DNA of 64,000 nucleotides from Citrobacter werkmanii NBRC 105721 (GCA_000759755.1 BBMW01000009.1:547825-611824), one strand, 5' to 3'; positions 26,514 through 40,576 are shown, counted from the stretch's first letter. Notes: a model not told the origin generated them from the letters alone. Numbers and translations are program-made.

Positions 26514-27005
26514 TTAATCGCGGAAGTTCTTAAACTGGAACGGCTGGCCGAGGTCGCCCCCACGAACCAACGCCATGACGGATTGCAGATCGTCACGTGC
26601 TTTACCGGTTACACGGATTTCTTCACCCTGAATCTGCGCCTGCACCTTCAGTTTGCTGTCTTTAATCAGCTTAACGATTTTCTTTTGCACCGCGCTTTCG
26701 ATGCCCTGCTTCAGCTTCGCTTCCACAAACCAGGTTTTACCGCTGTGCACGAAGGTTTCCGGTACGTCCAGCGATGTGCCTTCAATACCGCGTTTCAGTA
26801 GCTTGGCACGCAAAATATCCAGCAGTTGATTGACCTGGAAATCAGACTCGCTCAGCACCTTAATCGTCTTATTTGACTCATTCAGCTCAAAAGTCGCTTC
26901 AACGCCACGAAAATCAAAGCGTGACTCTACTTCGCGGCTGGCGTTATCCACCGCGTTACGGGCTTCCTGAAGATCAACTTCAGAGACAATATCGAAAGAT
27001 GGCAT
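26514..27005 (-). CDS. yajQ: YajQ, nucleotide-binding protein
   Basis: 163-residue member of the YajQ family, made of two ferredoxin/ACT-like lobes. Family members bind nucleotides or tRNA in vitro, and some bind cyclic di-GMP in xanthomonads and pseudomonads; the role in enterics is unclear. Start [10 protein letters not shown] at 27005 is chosen over 27050 on family length. It has no partner genes; it is divergent from panE and converges on yajR across a REP pair. Confidence 0.94.
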   Translation of the reverse strand: MPSFDIVSEVDLQEARNAVDNASREVESRFDFRGVEATFELNESNKTIKVLSESDFQVNQLLDILRAKLLKRGIEGTSLDVPETFVHSGKTWFVEAKLKQGIESAVQKKIVKLIKDSKLKVQAQIQGEEIRVTGKARDDLQSVMALVRGGDLGQPFQFKNFRD

Positions 27006-27179
27006 CTTTTCCTCTCCCTTCATTTTTGATGCGAAGCATAATACCTGCAAAGTTACCCAACAGACAGCGCTATACTAGGCTGTATCCTTTAATTGTACGC
27101 GGAACTGTTACCTGCGAACAATAAAGGGGTACGGCCGATATGGATTAACACCTGGTGCTGTTGCAGGTGAGGAGGAAGA

Positions 27180-28644
<1,465 letters not shown>

Positions 28645-28673
28645 CTCTTCAGGCCACACGCAGACAAGGAATT

Positions 28674-29729
28674 ATGATGAAAGGATATCTGAGCACATTG
28701 GCTTTACTGCTTCTTTCCAGCCACGCCAGCGCAACGCAGCTTGAAATAAAGAACCTTGAGTATCGCTATCCCAATAGCACTGAGATGCAGTATCGCGTGC
28801 CGTGGTTTACCTCAACGGATAATCCCCAGGTTGCAAAACGCATTAACGATTACATTTTCGCAAGCTTTATCAATCAGCTACCGGGAAATAATCCGCAAAC
28901 CACAGTAAATCAGTTTGCAAATTCAGAGATGAATCCCACCGCAAATATTGACTACACGGTTGAGTATCGCGATGACAAAATCCTGTCACTGAATATAACA
29001 GTCGAGGGATGTGGAGCATATTGCGAGTCCTACAATGTGCCGGTAAATTTCGATTTAGCCAGCGGCGCAGCAATTACCCTTAGCGATCTTTTCTCCCGCT
29101 CCACGATGGCCGAATTAAACACCCGCATCAGAAAAGATATCCGCAGCCAAATTGATACCTTTGTTGCCGCACAGAAGGAAGGTGGAGATTCTGGCTATGC
29201 CGAATTCTACGCCTCGTGCGCAACCTACACTGACGGGTTGTACTACATCGACAAATTCTCCCTACAAAAAGATCATCTGGCTTTCCTGAACGGACGCTGT
29301 AGCAACCATGCCAACCGCGCGGGCGATGAACTGGGCGATTTCACCACGAAAATACCTACTGAAGAACTGCATAATCAGTTCACGCCATACGGCCAGTATC
29401 TGACTGGTGCAAAGAGTACAACACCGGTTGAGCCCACGCCCGGCATTGACGGCAAGGTCATGTACGGCACGCTGGGAAAAAGCATGCGTATTGTGCTGAA
29501 GGTGGACTGTAATTACGGTGATTTTTTTGAAGGGGCTTACTTTTACCAGAAATTTGGCGCGCCGATTGAATTAACCGGTAAGTGCGACACAGCCGACAAT
29601 CGACATTATGAACTGAAGACGTCTGCCGCTGAACAATCGGAAGAGAAGATAACGCTGGAATTAAAAGACGGTGTCTATCAGGGCGTCTGGGAGTCGAACG
29701 GGAAGACACTTCCCGTGCGTTTTGAATAA
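28674..29729 (+). CDS. Putative exported protein with RsiV/DUF3298-like domain
   Basis: 351 residues, not recognised by name. There is a signal peptide (about 1-20, LALLLLSSHASA then TQLE). Residues about 60-240 resemble DUF3298-type periplasmic domains: NITVEGCGAYCESYNVPVNFDL then ITLSDLFS, a pattern close to Bacillus RsiV/PdaC C-domains. The last about 90 residues look like a beta-rich GAYFYQKFG...ELTGKCD...YQGVWESNGK module common at the end of such proteins. It has six Cys, probably three disulfides. It starts at tandem ATGs after AAGGA, 29 bp past yajL. K-12 has no gene here; REPs flank its 3' side. Function unknown. Confidence 0.8.
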   Translation: MMKGYLSTLALLLLSSHASATQLEIKNLEYRYPNSTEMQYRVPWFTSTDNPQVAKRINDYIFASFINQLPGNNPQTTVNQFANSEMNPTANIDYTVEYRDDKILSLNITVEGCGAYCESYNVPVNFDLASGAAITLSDLFSRSTMAELNTRIRKDIRSQIDTFVAAQKEGGDSGYAEFYASCATYTDGLYYIDKFSLQKDHLAFLNGRCSNHANRAGDELGDFTTKIPTEELHNQFTPYGQYLTGAKSTTPVEPTPGIDGKVMYGTLGKSMRIVLKVDCNYGDFFEGAYFYQKFGAPIELTGKCDTADNRHYELKTSAAEQSEEKITLELKDGVYQGVWESNGKTLPVRFE

Positions 29730-29739
29730 TATCGTTGTA

Positions 29740-29825
29740 TTGCCGGATGGCGGCGTAACCGCCTTATCCGGCCTACAAAATGATACAGTCTGTAGGCCGG
29801 ATAAGCGGCAGCGCCATCCGGCAAA
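29740..29825. repeat. REP/BIME pair upstream of thiI 3' end
   Basis: Two inverted REP units: GCCGGATGGCGGCGTAACCG with CCTTATCCGGCCTAC (about 29,742-29,775), and TGTAGGCCGGATAAGCGGC with GCGCCATCCGGCA (about 29,791-29,823). They lie between the convergent unknown gene and thiI. Confidence 0.88.
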
Positions 29826-29829
29826 GGAA

Positions 29830-31278
29830 CTACGGGCGATACACCTTCACGTTTTCAAAGCCCTGCTCGCGCAGATACAGCGCCTGCAGGCGGCTCATCA
29901 CCCCGCGTTCACACCACAGCAGCCAGGTTTTACTCTGGTCTAAATCGCCGAATTTGGTGCTCAGCTTGTAGAACGGCAGTGAAACCACGTCCACACCTTC
30001 CACCTTCAGCGGTTTGTCATCCTGTTCATCCACAGAACGGATATCCAGAATCACGTCGTTTGAGCCGAAACCACTCACGGTTTCCACTTCCACCACGGTC
30101 TGCTGAGTCTGCTGGGCGATATCGCGAATATCAATATTGTTCGCTTCTTCGACCACTTTATCGAGGATAGAGAAATCGAAGTTTTCTTCTTCGGCCTCAA
30201 TCTTCGCTTTAATCGCCTTCACCGTTGGGCTTTTTGAAATTACGCCGCAGTATTCCGGCATGGTACGCGCAAAGTCCTCGGTACCAATTTCACGCGCCAG
30301 GTTGATGATGTGCTCTTTATCATGAGAGATAAGCGGGCGCAGGATCAGGGTATCCGAAACGTTATCAATCAGGCGCAGGTTGGTCAGCGTCTGGCTGGAT
30401 ACCTGGCCCAACGCTTCACCGGTTACCAGTGCCTGTACGCCGTAGCGCTCAGCGACTTTCGACGCCGCGCGTACCATCATACGCTTGAGGACCACGCCCA
30501 TCTGGCCGTCGTCGACTTTCTCCAGGATCTCACCCACCACCGGCTCAAAGTTGATCGCGACAAAACGCACGCGATGCGAGCTACCGTAGCGGTTCCACAG
30601 ATAATGCGCCACCTGACGAACGCCGATTTCATGCGCGGCGCCGCCGAGGTTAAAGAAGCAATAGTGTACGCGGCAGCCGCGACGCATCAGCATGTAGCTG
30701 GACACCCCGGAGTCGAAACCACCGGAGATCAGCGACAGGACGTCTTCCTGCGTACCAATCGGGAAACCGCCAATACCTTCATAGCGGCCTTTAACCAGCA
30801 GCAGACGATCATTTTCGATTTCAAGATTTACCGTAACATCCGGTTTCGTCAGCTTCACGCGCGCGGATTCAATATGCTGGTTCAACCCGCCGCCAACATA
30901 ACGTTCCACCTCAATGGAGCTAAACTCATGCTTACCGCGACGCTTAACGCGTACGCAGAAGGTTTTACCTTCCAGTTGATCGCGATACTGCACCAGCGCT
31001 TTCTCGAAAATATCGTGCATGTCGGTAAACGGCACGTCTTCAACTTCGAGAATATGGTGGATACCCGGAATACGGGTCAGCGCGTCGCGAATATCCAGGC
31101 GCTGGCTTTCATCTTTAGCGCGAACCTCAACGTGATCCCAGTGACGGACAACGGCAAGGTCTTCATCGTAGTGCTTTAAAACGTTACGAATGTTCCCTGT
31201 CAGAATTTTTATAAAGCGCAAACGCACAGATTGGCTTTTGATGGTGATTTCTGGGAACAATTTAATGATAAACTTCAT
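29830..31278 (-). CDS. thiI: ThiI, tRNA 4-thiouridine / thiazole sulfur transferase
   Basis: Transfers sulfur from IscS to tRNA uridine-8 and to the ThiS pathway of thiamine synthesis. It is 482 residues. An N-terminal ferredoxin-like and THUMP region (about 1-165) is followed by the PP-loop [10 protein letters not shown] (about 180-190). Cys344 is in [14 protein letters not shown]-terminal rhodanese domain carries the persulfide Cys456 in [11 protein letters not shown] use the ATG at 31278 ([10 protein letters not shown]); the longer ORF to 31410 adds unrelated residues. It is divergent from xseB over about 200 bp. Confidence 0.96.
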   Translation of the reverse strand: MKFIIKLFPEITIKSQSVRLRFIKILTGNIRNVLKHYDEDLAVVRHWDHVEVRAKDESQRLDIRDALTRIPGIHHILEVEDVPFTDMHDIFEKALVQYRDQLEGKTFCVRVKRRGKHEFSSIEVERYVGGGLNQHIESARVKLTKPDVTVNLEIENDRLLLVKGRYEGIGGFPIGTQEDVLSLISGGFDSGVSSYMLMRRGCRVHYCFFNLGGAAHEIGVRQVAHYLWNRYGSSHRVRFVAINFEPVVGEILEKVDDGQMGVVLKRMMVRAASKVAERYGVQALVTGEALGQVSSQTLTNLRLIDNVSDTLILRPLISHDKEHIINLAREIGTEDFARTMPEYCGVISKSPTVKAIKAKIEAEEENFDFSILDKVVEEANNIDIRDIAQQTQQTVVEVETVSGFGSNDVILDIRSVDEQDDKPLKVEGVDVVSLPFYKLSTKFGDLDQSKTWLLWCERGVMSRLQALYLREQGFENVKVYRP

Positions 31279-31486
31279 GGCGGCAATGGTTCTTTGGCAA
31301 GTCTGAATGACTTGTAATGGAAAAAAATACAGCAGCCCATACCCTGCGGCTGCATCCAGGCGCGCAAGTATACCACTATCATGGTCATCCTGTGCACATC
31401 GCCTTACCATTGCGCGTTATTTGCTTATCAGTGCGAGTCCGTTACCATAGTCTTGTGCTGCCAATACAGAGAGTCAGACATTCATT

Positions 31487-31729
31487 ATGCCGAAGAAAAA
31501 TGAAGCGCCAGCCAGTTTTGAAACAGCGCTGAGCGAGCTGGAACAGATTGTTACCCGCCTGGAAAGCGGCGACCTGCCGCTGGAAGAAGCGCTGAACGAA
31601 TTCGAACGTGGCGTACAGCTGGCGCGTCAGGGACAAGTCAAATTGCAACAGGCTGAACAGCGCGTACAAATCCTGCTGTCAGATACCGAAGACGCCGCCC
31701 TTACGCCTTTTACACCGGATAATGAGTAA
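31487..31729 (+). CDS. xseB: Exonuclease VII small subunit
   Basis: 80-residue small subunit of exonuclease VII, the single-strand-specific nuclease formed with XseA. It shows the typical all-helical pattern [20 protein letters not shown] followed by [14 protein letters not shown]. Its stop is directly followed by the ispA ATG with no spacer, so it heads the xseB-ispA-dxs-yajO operon, as in E. coli. Confidence 0.97.
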   Translation: MPKKNEAPASFETALSELEQIVTRLESGDLPLEEALNEFERGVQLARQGQVKLQQAEQRVQILLSDTEDAALTPFTPDNE

Positions 31730-32629
31730 ATGGATTTTACGCAGCAGCTACAGGCTTGCGTTGAGCAGGCCAACCAGGCACTGAGCCGTTTTATCGCGCC
31801 ACTGCCCTTTCAGAACACTCCCGTGGTCGAAACCATGCAATATGGCGCATTATTAGGCGGTAAACGTCTGCGCCCATTCCTGGTGTATGCGACCGGTCAG
31901 ATGTTTGGCGTCAGCCTGAGTACGCTTGATGCTCCCGCTGCCGCCGTCGAGTGCATCCATGCCTATTCGCTGATGCATGATGATTTACCCGCGATGGACG
32001 ACGATGACCTGCGCCGCGGTCTGCCAACCTGCCACGTAAAATTTGGCGAGGCAAACGCGATTCTGGCCGGAGATGCGCTGCAAACGCTGGCGTTTTCTAT
32101 TATCAGCGACGCCCCGATGCCGGAAGTATCTGACCGTGACCGCATCGCGATGATCTCTGAACTGGCCCAGGCCAGCGGTATCGCCGGTATGTGCGGGGGC
32201 CAGGCGCTGGATCTGGAAGCGGAAGGTCAGCAGGTTGCACTGGATGCGCTGGAGCGTATTCACCGCCATAAAACCGGGGCGTTGATTCGCGCCGCCGTGC
32301 GTCTGGGGGCATTAAGCGCAGGCGATAAAGGGCGAGAATGCCTGCCAATTCTCGACAAATACGCAGAAAGCATCGGTCTGGCCTTCCAGGTTCAGGATGA
32401 CATACTGGATGTGGTAGGCGATACTGCAACATTGGGTAAACGTCAGGGTGCTGACCAGCAGCTTGGCAAAAGTACCTATCCTGCACTTCTGGGTCTTGAG
32501 CAAGCCCGGAATAAAGCCCGGGATTTAATCGAGGATGCCCGCCAGTCGCTAAATTTGCTGGCCGCGCAGTCACTCGATACCTCGGCACTGGAAGCGCTAG
32601 CGGACTACATAATCCAGCGTGATAAATAA
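31730..32629 (+). CDS. ispA: Farnesyl diphosphate synthase
   Basis: Condenses DMAPP and IPP to geranyl and then farnesyl diphosphate, precursor of undecaprenyl phosphate, ubiquinone side chains and heme o. It is 299 residues. The first Asp-rich motif is in MHDDLPAMDDDDLRRG (about 83-98), and the second is QVQDDILDVVGD (about 223-234). GGKRLRP near residue 44 binds IPP. The gene is adjacent to xseB with no spacer and 24 bp before dxs, which supplies its precursors. Confidence 0.97.
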   Translation: MDFTQQLQACVEQANQALSRFIAPLPFQNTPVVETMQYGALLGGKRLRPFLVYATGQMFGVSLSTLDAPAAAVECIHAYSLMHDDLPAMDDDDLRRGLPTCHVKFGEANAILAGDALQTLAFSIISDAPMPEVSDRDRIAMISELAQASGIAGMCGGQALDLEAEGQQVALDALERIHRHKTGALIRAAVRLGALSAGDKGRECLPILDKYAESIGLAFQVQDDILDVVGDTATLGKRQGADQQLGKSTYPALLGLEQARNKARDLIEDARQSLNLLAAQSLDTSALEALADYIIQRDK

Positions 32630-32653
32630 ACCAACATATCCCATGAGCTTGCG

Positions 32654-34516
<1,863 letters not shown>

Positions 34517-34572
34517 TCCCCTCCCCGCTCCTGCTATGCTTAATGAATAACACGCTAAGCAGGAGCGAATGA

Positions 34573-35547
34573 ATGCAATACAACACTTTAGGAAAAACCG
34601 ACCTCCGGGTCTCCCGCCTTTGCCTGGGCTGCATGACGTTTGGCGAACCCAATCGCGGTAATCACGCCTGGACGCTGCCTGAAGAGAGCAGCCGCCCGAT
34701 AATCAAACACGCCCTTGAAGGCGGCATTAACTTTTTCGATACCGCCAACAGCTACTCCGCTGGCAGCAGCGAAGAGATTGTCGGCCGTGCGCTGCGTGAT
34801 TTTGCCCGCCGCGAAGATGTCGTGGTCGCGACCAAGGTTTTTCACCAGGTGGATGATTTAGCGGAAGGATTATCCCGCGCACAAATCCTGCGCTCAATCG
34901 ACGACAGCCTCAGACGCCTGGGCATGGACTATGTGGACATCCTGCAAATTCACCGCTGGGATTACAACACGCCAATCGAGGAAACGCTGGAAGCCCTCAA
35001 CGACGTAGTAAAAGCCGGTAAAGCTCGCTATATCGGTGCCTCGTCGATGCACGCTTCGCAGTTTGCTCAGGCGCTGGCCTTACAGAAGCAACACGGCTGG
35101 GCGCAGTTCGTCAGCATGCAGGATCACTACAACCTGATCTACCGCGAAGAAGAACGCGAAATGCTGCCGCTCTGCTATCAGGAAGGTGTCGCGGTGATCC
35201 CGTGGAGTCCGCTGGCGCGTGGTCGCCTGACCCGCCCGTGGGGAGAAACGACCGCACGTCTGGTTTCCGATGAAGTCGGTAAAAATTTATATAACGAGAG
35301 CGATGAAAACGACGCGCAAATTGCCGCGCGGCTGGCTGGCATCAGTGAGGAACTGGGCGTTACGCGGGCGCAGGTCGCGCTGGCATGGCTGCTGAGCAAA
35401 CCAGGTGTGGCTGCGCCCATTATTGGCACATCGCGCGAGGAGCAATTGGATGAATTGCTCAATGCGGTGGATTTAACGCTGAAGCCGGAGCAAATTGCCG
35501 AGCTGGAAACACCGTACAAACAGCATCCGGTGGTGGGATTTAAATAA
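34573..35547 (+). CDS. yajO: YajO, aldo-keto reductase
   Basis: 324-residue aldo-keto reductase. E. coli YajO (also called XdhC in one proposal) has been linked to thiamine precursor or 1-deoxyxylulose metabolism by its position after dxs. The catalytic tetrad positions are visible: Asp in FFDTANSYSAG, Tyr in NSYS, Lys in VVATKVF, and His in ILQIHRWD. NADPH-binding GTSREEQLDEL lies near the C-terminus. An AGGAG Shine-Dalgarno precedes the ATG. It is the last gene of the operon, followed by a REP. Confidence 0.94.
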   Translation: MQYNTLGKTDLRVSRLCLGCMTFGEPNRGNHAWTLPEESSRPIIKHALEGGINFFDTANSYSAGSSEEIVGRALRDFARREDVVVATKVFHQVDDLAEGLSRAQILRSIDDSLRRLGMDYVDILQIHRWDYNTPIEETLEALNDVVKAGKARYIGASSMHASQFAQALALQKQHGWAQFVSMQDHYNLIYREEEREMLPLCYQEGVAVIPWSPLARGRLTRPWGETTARLVSDEVGKNLYNESDENDAQIAARLAGISEELGVTRAQVALAWLLSKPGVAAPIIGTSREEQLDELLNAVDLTLKPEQIAELETPYKQHPVVGFK

Positions 35548-35560
35548 GCGCGATTGTAGA

Positions 35561-35600
35561 TTGTAAGCCGGATAAGGCGTTTACGCCGCCATCCGGCAAA
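35561..35600. repeat. REP element between yajO and pgpA
   Basis: Single inverted REP unit, TTGTAAGCCGGATAAGGCGT then ACGCCGCCATCCGGCA, between convergent genes. It may serve as the transcript end for both. Confidence 0.85.
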
Positions 35601-35604
35601 CCCG

Positions 35605-36123
35605 TTAAATGATACCTATCGGCCAGTGATGGCCGATAAAATACAAAATTCCGGCAGAGAGTATCCCGGCGACAATATCGTCGATCATGATCCCCGTCCC
35701 GCCATGCACATTGCGATCGAACCAACGAATTGGCCACGGTTTCCACATATCCAGAATACGGAAAATCACAAATCCGGCGGCAACCCATTGCCAGTCGAGG
35801 GTCGGTAGCGCCATCAGAGTTATCCACATGCCGACAAATTCGTCCCAGACAATGCTGCCGTGATCGTGCACGCCCATGTCTTTCGCCGTTTGATGACACA
35901 GATAAACGCCGATACAGATAGATAGCATGACCACCAGCGAATACAGCTGCCATGGCAGAAATGTCATTAAATACCAAAAAGGGATCGCCGCCAGCGATCC
36001 CATGGTGCCAGGAATAATTGGACTCAGCCCGCTACCAAAACCGGTGGCCAACAGGTGCCACGGATTACGCATACTCAGGCGGCTTTTGGCGACATCTTTT
36101 TTAAGGCGCGGCAAAATGGTCAT
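35605..36123 (-). CDS. pgpA: Phosphatidylglycerophosphatase A
   Basis: Integral-membrane phosphatase converting phosphatidylglycerophosphate to phosphatidylglycerol. It is 172 residues, the E. coli length, with about four membrane segments. The conserved PgpA motifs [25 protein letters not shown] and MIDDIVAG are all present. I use the ATG at 36123 ([11 protein letters not shown]), inside the thiL 3' end (23-bp overlap in another frame), as in E. coli; the ORF extends 33 bases further without family support. Confidence 0.96.
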   Translation of the reverse strand: MTILPRLKKDVAKSRLSMRNPWHLLATGFGSGLSPIIPGTMGSLAAIPFWYLMTFLPWQLYSLVVMLSICIGVYLCHQTAKDMGVHDHGSIVWDEFVGMWITLMALPTLDWQWVAAGFVIFRILDMWKPWPIRWFDRNVHGGTGIMIDDIVAGILSAGILYFIGHHWPIGII

Positions 36124-37078
36124 ATCCTTTCCAGTCGAACGTGACGGGTTTTCCATCGCGCGTAAAGTGAACGCCTTCTACATCCGCACTCATCTGACCG
36201 ATGCAGCTAAACGAGGTCCCGAGATGTGCCAGCGCGACGTCCAGCGCGCCACGGTTGATTTCCGGTACGGTAAAGCATAACTCATAATCTTCCCCCCCCG
36301 AGAGCGCCCAGCGCAACGCCTGTTCCGGCTCAACGTGTTGGGCGAATGCCGTGGAATAAGGCAGCGCGTCGACGTTAACCCGTGCGCCGCAGCCGCTGGC
36401 ATTGACGATATGCCCCAGATCGGAAATCAGGCCGTCGGAGAGATCGATAGCCGCACTGGCCAGATCGCGCAGGGCTTGCCCCTGTAAAATACGCGGGGTT
36501 GGGCGCAGGTGGCGTTGCAGCAGATACTCCGCGTCTTTTGGATCAGTCACCTGCAAGCGGTCCTGCAAAATCGCCAGCCCCGCCGCACTATCGCCCGGCG
36601 TGCCGGTCACATAAATCCAGTCTCCCGGTTTTGCCCCGGAACGTTTTAAAGCACGCCCAACGGGAACGTAGCCATGAATACCCAACGTCATCGACAGCGG
36701 TCCACGCGTGGTATCACCGCCAATCAGCTGCATATCGTAGTAATTAAGGAGTTCAAACAGGCCATCGCTGAAAGCTTCAAGCCAGGCTTCATCAACGTCA
36801 GGTAACGTCAGTGCCAGCGTCAACCACGCAGGATCGGCACCCATCGCCGCCAGATCGCTCAAATTCACCGCCAGGGCTTTCCAGGCCAGATCGGTAGGAT
36901 CAATGTCGGGGAGGAAGTGATTGCCTGCCACCAGCGTATCGGTACTGATCGCCAATGTCTGTTTTTCAGGGATGTTCAGGAGTGCGCAATCGTCGCCAAT
37001 ACCGGTTTCGACATCAAGACGAGACGTTCTTACGCGATCAAAATAACGGGCAATCAGGGAAAATTCGCCGCATGCCAT
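36101..37078 (-). CDS. thiL: Thiamine-monophosphate kinase
   Basis: Phosphorylates thiamine monophosphate to the active thiamine diphosphate, used for example by Dxs. It is 325 residues of the PurM/AIRS-like family. The Mg/ATP-binding motif [12 protein letters not shown] lies at about residues 26-37, and [10 protein letters not shown] is near 119. [13 protein letters not shown] lies near 208. It sits 75 bp after nusB in the ribDE-nusB-thiL-pgpA operon. Confidence 0.96.
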   Translation of the reverse strand: MACGEFSLIARYFDRVRTSRLDVETGIGDDCALLNIPEKQTLAISTDTLVAGNHFLPDIDPTDLAWKALAVNLSDLAAMGADPAWLTLALTLPDVDEAWLEAFSDGLFELLNYYDMQLIGGDTTRGPLSMTLGIHGYVPVGRALKRSGAKPGDWIYVTGTPGDSAAGLAILQDRLQVTDPKDAEYLLQRHLRPTPRILQGQALRDLASAAIDLSDGLISDLGHIVNASGCGARVNVDALPYSTAFAQHVEPEQALRWALSGGEDYELCFTVPEINRGALDVALAHLGTSFSCIGQMSADVEGVHFTRDGKPVTFDWKGYDHFAAP

Positions 37079-37153
37079 ACGTTATGCCTCAGCAGAAAAA
37101 AAGAAAAAGCCGGGGACAGCGGAAACACGTTCCACTCTCCGCCGGCCTCGGGA

Positions 37154-37573
37154 TTACTTTTTGTTGGGGCGAATCACAGGTGCTGCTTTATCCAGTACGC
37201 CGTTAACGAATTTATGGCTGTCTTCGGCACCGAAGGTTTTCGCCAGTTCAATCGCTTCGTTGATGGCCACTTTGTACGGCACATCGCTACGCTTAGACAG
37301 TTCAAACAGCGCAATACGCAGTACGGCTTTTTCAACCTGACCCAACTCTTCCAGCAGACGAGACAGGTAAGGCTTCATTAATCCATCCAGGTACGCGCTG
37401 TTAGTCGCCACCCCGGACAGCAGTTCACGGAAATACAGAACGTCGACATCTTTAACGTCCTGTTCCGCCAGGAACTGGTATTCAACATCAGCGATGTCGT
37501 TCTGGGACAACTGCCAGGAGTAGAGCGCCTGGACGGCACACTCACGGGCGCGGCGACGAGCAGCAGGTTTCAC
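37154..37573 (-). CDS. nusB: NusB, transcription antitermination factor
   Basis: All-helical RNA-binding protein (139 residues) that binds boxA with S10 (NusE) for rRNA antitermination. The N-terminal arginine-rich stretch [17 protein letters not shown] contacts RNA. The length matches E. coli. It lies 19 bp after ribE. The 75-bp gap to thiL contains a partial GC-rich hairpin followed by a T-rich run, so some transcripts may stop here. Confidence 0.97.
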   Translation of the reverse strand: MKPAARRRARECAVQALYSWQLSQNDIADVEYQFLAEQDVKDVDVLYFRELLSGVATNSAYLDGLMKPYLSRLLEELGQVEKAVLRIALFELSKRSDVPYKVAINEAIELAKTFGAEDSHKFVNGVLDKAAPVIRPNKK

Positions 37574-37592
37574 GGATTTCCCCTTACAAAAA

Positions 37593-38063
37593 TCAGGCCT
37601 TAATGGCTTTCAATACATTAATCATTTCAAGCGCAGTCAGTGCAGCTTCTGCGCCTTTGTTGCCGGCTTTCGTGCCAGCACGTTCGATGGCTTGTTCAAT
37701 ACTTTCGGTGGTCAGAACACCGAAGGCTACCGGAATGCCACTGTCCTGAGCGACATGCGCCAGGCCATTGCTTGCACCGCCAGCCACATATTCGAAGTGC
37801 GCGGTACCACCACGGATCACCGTACCTAGCGCAATCACAGCATCGTATTTACCGGTTTTCGCCAGTGCGTCAGCCGCCAGCGGCAGCTCATATGCGCCTG
37901 GAACCCAAACGACGGTAATGTTTTCATCTTTAACCTGGCCAATACGTTTCAGGGCGTCGATCGCACCTTCCAGCAGGCTATCATTGATAAAGTTGTTGAA
38001 ACGCGCAATGGTGATGGCGACGCGAGCGTCCGGAGTAGCAACGTTAGCTTCAATAATGTTCAT
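37593..38063 (-). CDS. ribE: 6,7-dimethyl-8-ribityllumazine synthase
   Basis: Penultimate enzyme of riboflavin synthesis (also named ribH), forming a 60-subunit capsid. It is 156 residues. The substrate-binding [13 protein letters not shown] and [15 protein letters not shown] are visible, and [14 protein letters not shown] includes the catalytic His89. It lies 90 bp downstream of ribD and 19 bp upstream of nusB. Confidence 0.97.
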   Translation of the reverse strand: MNIIEANVATPDARVAITIARFNNFINDSLLEGAIDALKRIGQVKDENITVVWVPGAYELPLAADALAKTGKYDAVIALGTVIRGGTAHFEYVAGGASNGLAHVAQDSGIPVAFGVLTTESIEQAIERAGTKAGNKGAEAALTALEMINVLKAIKA

Positions 38064-38153
38064 ATTCTTCCTTCGGGTTCGATTTATGGCCCCGTAAGGG
38101 GGGCGGATTTTATCATAATATTCTGGGCGCTGCTTCCTCTAATTCAGAAAGCC

Positions 38154-39257
38154 TCACGCAGTGGTTAAATGCAGGCAAACGTCCGGGCCCACCTGGCGTA
38201 TCTCGTTGAATTTGAAATGGGGGGCGTCGGCCAGTTTCTCAAGCCCTGGCAGCACACATAATCCTCGCGCATCACTGCCTAACAGTTTAGGCGCAACATA
38301 CACGATTAGCTCATCCACCAAACCGGCCTGTAATAACGCGCCCGCAAGCGTTGGGCCAGCTTCCACCCAAATACTGTTAATTTGCTGTTTGCCCAGTTGC
38401 ATCATCAACACGACCAAATCCAGATGTCCGTTATGTTCCGGTACCTTAATACTGCGAACTGACTCCGGCCAACTGCGGGTATCGTCTTTCGTTCGGATAA
38501 TCCAGGTTTCTCCCGGCTGTTGCACAATACGGTGCTCCGGCGTGACCTGATTCTGGCTATCAAGGACAATGCGGATCGGCTGGCGCAGATTTTCCTGCGG
38601 GTAACTCGCCTGAGTTGACTCCCCAAGCTCCGACCAGCGCACGGTAAGCTGAGGATCGTCGGCCAGTACCGTCGCGCTGCTGGTTAAAATGGCATGGCTT
38701 TGCGCGCGCAGCCGTTGCACATCGCGGCGCGCCTGCGGCGAGGTGATCCACTGGCTTTCCCCGCTGGCCATCGCCGTACGACCATCGAGCGATGCGCCAA
38801 GCTTAAGCTGCAGATATGGGAAACCTGTACGCATGCGCTTGAGAAAGCCTTTATTAAGCTGCTCAACCTCGCTCATCATCAACCCGTGGCTGACGTCAAT
38901 GCCCGCCTGCTGCAAGCGATAGAGGCCACGACCTGCTACCTGCGGATTCGGGTCCTGTATAGCGGCCACCACGCGCGCTACGCCCGCCGCAATCAACGCA
39001 TCGCAGCACGGCGGCGTACGCCCATGATGACTGCAGGGCTCAAGCGTCACGTAGGCGGTTGCCCCTTGCGCTTTTTCTCCGGCCATGCGCAGGGCATGGA
39101 CTTCGGCATGCGGCTCACCCGCGCGGTGATGATATCCTTCGCCGACGATCTCCCCATCCTTAACAATCACGCAGCCGACGTTGGGATTTGGGTGAGTAGT
39201 GAAACGTCCGCGCGCAGCAAGCTTCAGCGCGCGCGCCATGTACAATTCATCCTGCAT
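38154..39257 (-). CDS. ribD: RibD, bifunctional riboflavin deaminase/reductase
   Basis: 367-residue bifunctional enzyme. The N-terminal deaminase (about 1-145) has the zinc motif HAEVHAL (about 50-56) followed by EPCSHHGRTPPCCDAL (Cys ligands about 75 and 84). The C-terminal NADPH reductase (about 146-367) includes LKLGASLDGRTAM. It makes 5-amino-6-ribitylamino-uracil phosphate. It starts 3 bp after the nrdR stop, so the two are co-translated. Confidence 0.97.
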   Translation of the reverse strand: MQDELYMARALKLAARGRFTTHPNPNVGCVIVKDGEIVGEGYHHRAGEPHAEVHALRMAGEKAQGATAYVTLEPCSHHGRTPPCCDALIAAGVARVVAAIQDPNPQVAGRGLYRLQQAGIDVSHGLMMSEVEQLNKGFLKRMRTGFPYLQLKLGASLDGRTAMASGESQWITSPQARRDVQRLRAQSHAILTSSATVLADDPQLTVRWSELGESTQASYPQENLRQPIRIVLDSQNQVTPEHRIVQQPGETWIIRTKDDTRSWPESVRSIKVPEHNGHLDLVVLMMQLGKQQINSIWVEAGPTLAGALLQAGLVDELIVYVAPKLLGSDARGLCVLPGLEKLADAPHFKFNEIRQVGPDVCLHLTTA

Positions 39258-39260
39258 GGC

Positions 39261-39725
<465 letters not shown>

Positions 39726-39864
39726 TCAGTGGTTAACAGCAATCTATTTTACCCTGAACTGACGTGACAACAAAGGCGCAGCGCTTTTGAGACAAAGGAT
39801 CGATGCCTTCGTGCTCTGTGCACACTACCATTATGCTATCGCGACAATGAAGGAAGTAATCACA

Positions 39865-40404
39865 ATGACAAGACGTTACCTAAGAATTCTCCTGGTGGGA
39901 AGCCTCTTTAGTCTTAGCGCCTGCGCGCAGCAAAGCGAAGTACGCCAGATGCATCAAAGCGTAAGCACGCTAAATAAAGAGATGACGCAGCTTAATCAGG
40001 AAACGGTAAAAATTACGCAACAAAATATGTTGAATGCCAAGTCGACCAGTGGCGCCTATCTGTTGCCGGGCTCCAAAACCCCTGCCCGGCTGGAGAGCCA
40101 GATCGGCACGTTACGTATGTCTTTGGTGAATATTGCGCCGAACGCCGATGGCACAAGGTTAACGCTACGTATTCAGGGCGAGTCCAATACGCCCTTGCCC
40201 GCCTTTAGCGCCACCGTAGAGTACGGGCAAATTCAGGGCACCACGGAGAATTATCAGGAAGTGAACGTTCAAAACCAACTGGTCAACGCCCCGGCAAGTA
40301 TTCTTGCCCCTAGCGACGTAGACATTCCGTTGCAGATAACTGGTCTCTCCCCCGACCAGTTGGGATTTGTTCGCATCCACGACGTCCAGCCTGTTAGCCA
40401 ATAA
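39865..40404 (+). CDS. yajI: YajI, DUF3251 lipoprotein
   Basis: 179-residue lipoprotein with lipobox LSAC (lipidation Cys20) and Ala at +2. A coiled-coil stretch follows (about 26-60, VRQMHQSVSTLNKEMTQLNQ), then a beta-rich DUF3251 domain. Function unknown. I use the ATG at 39865 (MTRRYLRILL) with AAGGAAG upstream; two earlier in-frame ATGs (39787, 39847) would place residues before the signal peptide. It lies upstream of tsx but is separated from it by a regulated promoter region. Confidence 0.9.
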   Translation: MTRRYLRILLVGSLFSLSACAQQSEVRQMHQSVSTLNKEMTQLNQETVKITQQNMLNAKSTSGAYLLPGSKTPARLESQIGTLRMSLVNIAPNADGTRLTLRIQGESNTPLPAFSATVEYGQIQGTTENYQEVNVQNQLVNAPASILAPSDVDIPLQITGLSPDQLGFVRIHDVQPVSQ

Positions 40405-40543
40405 ACTTTTTTGCGGAACGTTTTGTGCGTTCCGCAACATCACTCCGCTCCATTTTGTTACTCCCCTGACATAACCAATATTTCTGTTAAAACTTGGCAA
40501 CATTCATGGGAGCCAGTACAATTCGCCGCCTAAAGTACGCAAA

Positions 40544-40559
40544 CGTGAACGCAATCGAT
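40544..40559 (+). promoter_or_regulatory. Upstream CRP-like site of tsx P2
   Basis: CGTGA-N6-TCGAT (40544-40559), a weak CRP half-match centred about 74 bp upstream of the predicted start site and 33 bp (three helical turns) from the proximal site. This spacing is typical of CytR-CRP nucleoprotein complexes described for E. coli tsx. Confidence 0.55.
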
Positions 40560-40576
40560 TACGTAAATGATAGAAC

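Noticed and set aside
37079-37153. Full terminator between nusB and thiL
   Set aside because: A partial GC-rich stem followed by T-rich DNA on the minus strand is visible, but the stem is imperfect and thiL belongs to the same operon in E. coli, so I do not call it a terminator.
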